Shown: positions 24,572-27,584 of the stretch, one piece after another
How the letters are laid out: every line of letters begins with the position of its first letter
How positions within the stretch are numbered: position 1 is the first letter of the stretch
Assembly (NCBI GenBank): GCA_946482075.1
Contig: CAMLQG010000040.1
Location: 1-27,584 of the forward strand
Reading direction: 5' to 3'
DNA from: an uncultured Erythrobacteraceae bacterium
GTDB taxonomy: Bacteria > Pseudomonadota > Alphaproteobacteria > Sphingomonadales > Sphingomonadaceae
DNA length: 27,584 nucleotides
The notes under the pieces: generated by a model
Databases searched by the model: none
Told to the model about the DNA's origin: nothing
What the model saw: only the letters and a program-made list of their open reading frames with translations
Program-made: the position numbers and the translations under genes

Positions 24572-25396
24572 TTAGGGGTCGACGAAATCTGCGGCCCGGC
24601 CTTCCATCTGGCTGGCGACGGCCTCTACCTGGTTGCGGCTGCCCTTCAGCTTGTGCTGTTCATGGCTTTCCGCCAGCAGAATCTCGTCCATTCGCGCTTC
24701 GACCGAACGGTTGCAGAGCGATTTCGCGGCGCGGATCGCGTGCGGGTTGCGCTGGGCGATCACGCGGGCGATCTCGGTCGCCAGGCCCAGCGGATCGTTG
24801 TCGACATGCGTGGCAAGGCCAAGCTGCAACGCTTCTTCGCCCGAGACTTCGCGATTGGTGTAGATGAGGTCGCGCAGCACGTCGTCGCGCACCATGCCTT
24901 TCCACAGCGCATAGCCGCCCATGTCGGGCACGAGACCCCATTTCATCTCCATGATCGAGAGCCGCGCGCTGGGCGCGACCACGCGGATGTCCGCCCCGCT
25001 CGCGATCTGGAGGCCACCACCAAAGCACACGCCGTGTACAGCGGCGATCACCGGGACGGGCAGCTTGCGCCACTGGAGCGCCACGTGCTGGAAGCGGTTG
25101 GCATTGCCATGGGTGCGCGCGGTGAAATCGGGCGCGGCGCCGTCCGTCCATTTGGAGAAATTGCCGAGATCGATGCCGGCGCTGAACGCGCGCCCCTCGC
25201 CCGCGATCACCACGGCGCGCACGCTGCGATTGTCGAACAATACCTTGCCCGCAGCGATCAGCGCGTCGAACATGTCGGCGTCCAGCGCATTGAGCTTGTC
25301 CTTGCGGATCAGGCGCAGCTGGGCGACACCGTCCTCCTCGATCTCCAGCGAGACCCGTTCGTTGGGCTTGAACTCCAGAGCTTGCCTCACGCTCAT
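24572..25396 (-). CDS. Crotonase family enzyme (enoyl-CoA hydratase/isomerase type)
   Basis: 274 residues. The crotonase fold is shown by LNALDADMFDAL, the oxyanion-hole segments AGEGRAFSAGIDLG and HGVCFGGGLQIASGADIRV, and the C-terminal AKSLCNR helix. Q130 stands where enoyl-CoA hydratase has its first catalytic glutamate; E150 and D158 (MEMKWGLVPDMGG) are spaced eight apart, as the Glu/Asp pair of dienoyl-CoA isomerases. So simple hydration is less likely than an isomerase-type reaction on an acyl-CoA (inference from family knowledge). GAGAGG abuts a first ATG but lies 6 nt from a second ATG two codons later; I use the second. It is downstream of alaC on the same strand, across a GC-rich hairpin. 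Confidence 0.9.
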   Translation of the reverse strand: MSVRQALEFKPNERVSLEIEEDGVAQLRLIRKDKLNALDADMFDALIAAGKVLFDNRSVRAVVIAGEGRAFSAGIDLGNFSKWTDGAAPDFTARTHGNANRFQHVALQWRKLPVPVIAAVHGVCFGGGLQIASGADIRVVAPSARLSIMEMKWGLVPDMGGYALWKGMVRDDVLRDLIYTNREVSGEEALQLGLATHVDNDPLGLATEIARVIAQRNPHAIRAAKSLCNRSVEARMDEILLAESHEQHKLKGSRNQVEAVASQMEGRAADFVDP

Positions 25397-25422
25397 TTCC
25401 ATCCTCTCTGCCCGATCCTGCA

Positions 25423-25452
25423 GGGCGGCGCGTCACATAAGCTGCGCCGCCC
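25423..25452. repeat. GC-rich inverted repeat between alaC and the crotonase gene
   Basis: GGGCGGCGC and GCGCCGCCC, perfect 9-bp arms around a 12-nt loop, fill the gap between the two minus-strand genes. No U tract follows on either side, so it is probably not an intrinsic terminator; it may influence mRNA stability or readthrough. Confidence 0.5.
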
Positions 25453-25469
25453 ATCAGGAGCGGCAGGCG

Positions 25470-26669
25470 TCAGGCAGCCGAGCTGTTGACCCCCATGCTT
25501 GCCAGATAGCGCCGGACATTGCGCGCCGCCTGGCGCAAGCGCTGTTCGTTCTCCACCATGGCGATGCGGACGAAGCCTTCGCCATCTTCGCCATAGCCCA
25601 CACCCGGCGCCACGGCGACACCGGCATGGGTGAGGAGCTGCTTGGAGAATTCGAGGCTGCCCATGTCCTTCAGGGCCGGCGGAAGCGGCGCCCAGGCGAA
25701 CATCGAGGCGCGCGGGGAGGGGATATCCCATCCGGCGCGGCCAAAGCTTTCCACCAGCACGTCACGCCGCTTCTGGTAGAGTTCGCGGTTCTTCTCGACG
25801 ATGTCCTGCGGGCCGTTCAGCGCAGCGCAGGCGGCCGCCTGGATCGGCGTGAAAGCGCCGTAATCGAGATAGGACTTCACCCGGCTCAGCGCCGCGATCA
25901 GCTTCTGGTTGCCGACCGCGAAGCCGACGCGCCAGCCCGCCATCGAGAAGGTCTTGCTCATCGAGGTGAATTCGACCGCGATGTCCTTCGCGCCTGGCAC
26001 CTGGAGGATCGAAGGCGTCGGGTTGCCGTCGAAATAGAGCTCGGAATAGGCAAGGTCGGACAGGACCCACACCTTGTTCTCCTTCGCCCAGGCGACCAGC
26101 CTTTCATAGAAGGCGAGATCCACCGTCTCCGCCGTCGGGTTCGACGGGTAGTTGACGATCAACACCGACGGGCGCGGGACGGTGAAGGCCATCGCCCGGT
26201 CGAGCGCGCGCCAGTAATTCTCGTCCGGCGTGGTGGGCACGGAGCGGATCGTGGCGCCCGCGATGATGAAGCCGAAGGTGTGGATCGGGTAGCTGGGATT
26301 GGGGGCCAGCACCACGTCACCCGGTGCGGTCATCGCCGTCGCCATGCTGGCGAGACCTTCCTTCGAACCCATCGTCATCACGACTTCGGTTTCCGGGTCC
26401 AGCGTCACACTGAAGCGGCGGGCATAGTAGTTCGCCTGCGCGCGGCGGATACCGGGAATACCCTTGGACGCGGAATAGCCGTGCGCGTCGGGCTTCATCG
26501 CCACTTCGCACAATTTGTCGATGACGTGCTGGGGCGGAGGCAGATCGGGATTGCCCATGCCGAGGTCGATGATGTCCCGGCCCGCCTGGCGTGCTGCTGC
26601 TCGCATCGCGTTGACTTCGGCGATGACATAGGGCGGCAGTCGCTTGATGCGGTAGAACTCGTCTTCCAT
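25470..26669 (-). CDS. alaC: Glutamate-pyruvate aminotransferase, AlaC type
   Basis: 399 residues, fold type I PLP aminotransferase. It closely follows the E. coli AlaC pattern from memory: FYRIKRLPPYVIAEV, DIIDLGMGNPDLPPP, HGYSASKGIPGIRRA, GSKEGLASMATAM, PNPSYPIHTFGF, NYPSNPTAETV, and the PLP lysine K239 in SMSKTFSMAGWRVGF, then KSYLDYGAFTPIQ. It interconverts pyruvate plus glutamate with alanine plus 2-oxoglutarate in the cytoplasm; related enzymes accept other amino acids. AGAGG lies only 2-3 nt before the ATG, a short spacing, but no better start follows. Divergent from phaC. LL-diaminopimelate aminotransferase is the main alternative name. Confidence 0.93.
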   Translation of the reverse strand: MEDEFYRIKRLPPYVIAEVNAMRAAARQAGRDIIDLGMGNPDLPPPQHVIDKLCEVAMKPDAHGYSASKGIPGIRRAQANYYARRFSVTLDPETEVVMTMGSKEGLASMATAMTAPGDVVLAPNPSYPIHTFGFIIAGATIRSVPTTPDENYWRALDRAMAFTVPRPSVLIVNYPSNPTAETVDLAFYERLVAWAKENKVWVLSDLAYSELYFDGNPTPSILQVPGAKDIAVEFTSMSKTFSMAGWRVGFAVGNQKLIAALSRVKSYLDYGAFTPIQAAACAALNGPQDIVEKNRELYQKRRDVLVESFGRAGWDIPSPRASMFAWAPLPPALKDMGSLEFSKQLLTHAGVAVAPGVGYGEDGEGFVRIAMVENEQRLRQAARNVRRYLASMGVNSSAA

Positions 26670-26859
26670 GACCTCTTACAATCCAAAGAAATGCGGCGGA
26701 AATGCCACGGGGCCGCGACCCTAGGCGATAAATGCGCCGAGGCAAATGGCTGATTAAGCTTCCTGCACGCGATTATTCGGGCGTGTATCCCGGCAAGAAC
26801 ACCTATCGCTGGGACACAGGATCGCTATGCTGACCGCCGCGATAACGGGACATGAATGA

Positions 26860-27584
26860 ATGGGCGGCGATTCCTCCTCCGATGCGAGCGATCTGATCCA
26901 CAAGATGATCGCCTTCCAGAGCGAGGCGGCGACTAAGATGCTGGAGCAGGTGCTGCCGGGCGGCAACGTCACTTTCCCGGATCTGAAGGAAATGTCCGAA
27001 TGGGCCGATGTCGCGCATCGCCTGCAGACGATGTGGCTCGCCTTCCAGGAGGAACAGGCGAAAGCGCATGTGGACGCCTATAGCGCCGGGGCAAGCGGGC
27101 AGCCGGCGGATGGGCTGCCGCCGCTGCCGTTCGATCCAGGCAGATGGGCGGACTTCGCGCAGAGCTGGTATCGCCAGATGCCGCTTGCCCATCCCGAGAC
27201 GCAGGAGAAGCTCTGGGCGGACGGCCTTGCCTTGTGGGAGAATGTGCTGGGCCAGTACGGCATCGGCGCCAAGGCGGATGCCAAGGCGGGCGGCGCACTC
27301 TCGCTTCCCCGGATCGATCCGCGTTTCTCCGACCCGAGCTGGAGGGCGAAACCGATCTTCGCGCTGATCCACCAGACCTATCTGATGCTGGCCGAACAGA
27401 TTGAAGCGATGGTCGATTCCATCGACGATCTGGAGGAGGACAAGCGCGAACAGCTCCGTTTCGCCACGCGGGTGCTGCTGGAAGCGCTGAGCCCGGCCCA
27501 CTTCCCGCTGACCAATCCGATGGTGCTGGAACGCACGCTGGAGACCAAGGGCCAGAACCTGGTCAAGGGCATGGGGGACGAGAT
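26860..27584 (+). CDS. phaC: Class I poly(3-hydroxyalkanoate) synthase, N-terminal part (partial)
   Basis: The first 241 residues; the gene runs off the right edge. The PhaC N-terminal domain is plain: DPRFSDPSWRAKPIFALIHQ, TYLMLAEQ, SIDDLEEDKREQLRFATR, LSPAHFPLTNPMVLERTLE and TKGQNLVKGM. It polymerises 3-hydroxyacyl-CoA into carbon-storage granules; the catalytic Cys/Asp/His lie beyond the window. The start ATG has GGGA 9 nt upstream and an in-frame TGA immediately before it, so no longer start is possible. The head (residues 1 to about 140) is variable, as in other class I enzymes. Divergent from alaC with a 190-nt gap that holds the promoters; none was confidently recognised. Confidence 0.95.
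   Translation, partial: MGGDSSSDASDLIHKMIAFQSEAATKMLEQVLPGGNVTFPDLKEMSEWADVAHRLQTMWLAFQEEQAKAHVDAYSAGASGQPADGLPPLPFDPGRWADFAQSWYRQMPLAHPETQEKLWADGLALWENVLGQYGIGAKADAKAGGALSLPRIDPRFSDPSWRAKPIFALIHQTYLMLAEQIEAMVDSIDDLEEDKREQLRFATRVLLEALSPAHFPLTNPMVLERTLETKGQNLVKGMGDE

Noticed and set aside
24921..26753. 610-codon plus-strand frame
   Set aside because: Antisense to the crotonase gene and alaC; no recognisable domain.
1..27584. CRISPR arrays, insertion sequences, prophage genes, rRNA
   Set aside because: No regularly spaced direct repeats, transposase or integrase motifs, phage proteins or rRNA signatures were seen.

Overview
The window is GC-rich alphaproteobacterial chromosomal DNA, most likely from a sphingomonad (Sphingomonadaceae or Erythrobacteraceae). 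Pointers are a large TonB-dependent receptor, OmpA-type protein with a proline linker, AlaC-type aminotransferase, class I PHA synthase, CCA-encoding tRNA genes and a 25-bp CCCAGC...GCTGGG palindromic repeat. Genus cannot be fixed from the sequence alone.

Layout. (1) 1-6140, minus strand: one very large surface protein, cut by the left edge. It has a signal peptide, about 27 degenerate repeats, an autotransporter-type beta-barrel, a proline linker and an OmpA peptidoglycan-binding domain. (2) 6394-11502: a LhgO-like FAD oxidoreductase with a possible attenuator-type leader, an acyl-CoA ligase, a double-VOC protein and an LLM-class flavin/F420 oxidoreductase. (3) 11512-18986: a palindromic repeat, then a tightly packed minus-strand operon that encodes the dedicated steps of coenzyme F420 biosynthesis plus an NADPH:F420 reductase (fbiC-fno-cofE-cofD-cofC). 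Upstream on the same strand lie an F420-type LLM oxidoreductase and a zinc alcohol dehydrogenase. (4) 19211-23384: an SDR, an orphan PhoB-like response regulator with a degenerate receiver, and a TonB-dependent receptor. Pho-box-like 11-bp direct repeats precede both the regulator and the receptor. (5) 23551-27584: tRNA-Thr, a cysteine-rich Rrf2 regulator, tRNA-Cys, a crotonase, alaC, and the start of phaC, cut by the right edge.

How the genes may work together. FbiC makes the deazaflavin FO; CofC and CofD attach the phospho-acid side chain; CofE adds glutamates; Fno reduces F420 with NADPH. Two LLM oxidoreductases next to the operon are natural candidates to consume F420H2. The acyl-CoA ligase, VOC protein, SDR, zinc dehydrogenase and crotonase give the area a catabolic flavour (inference; no substrate is evident).

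The parts most worth a second look are the F420 operon with a palindromic operator candidate, the atypical PhoB paralog with Pho-box-like sites, and the autotransporter/OmpA hybrid.
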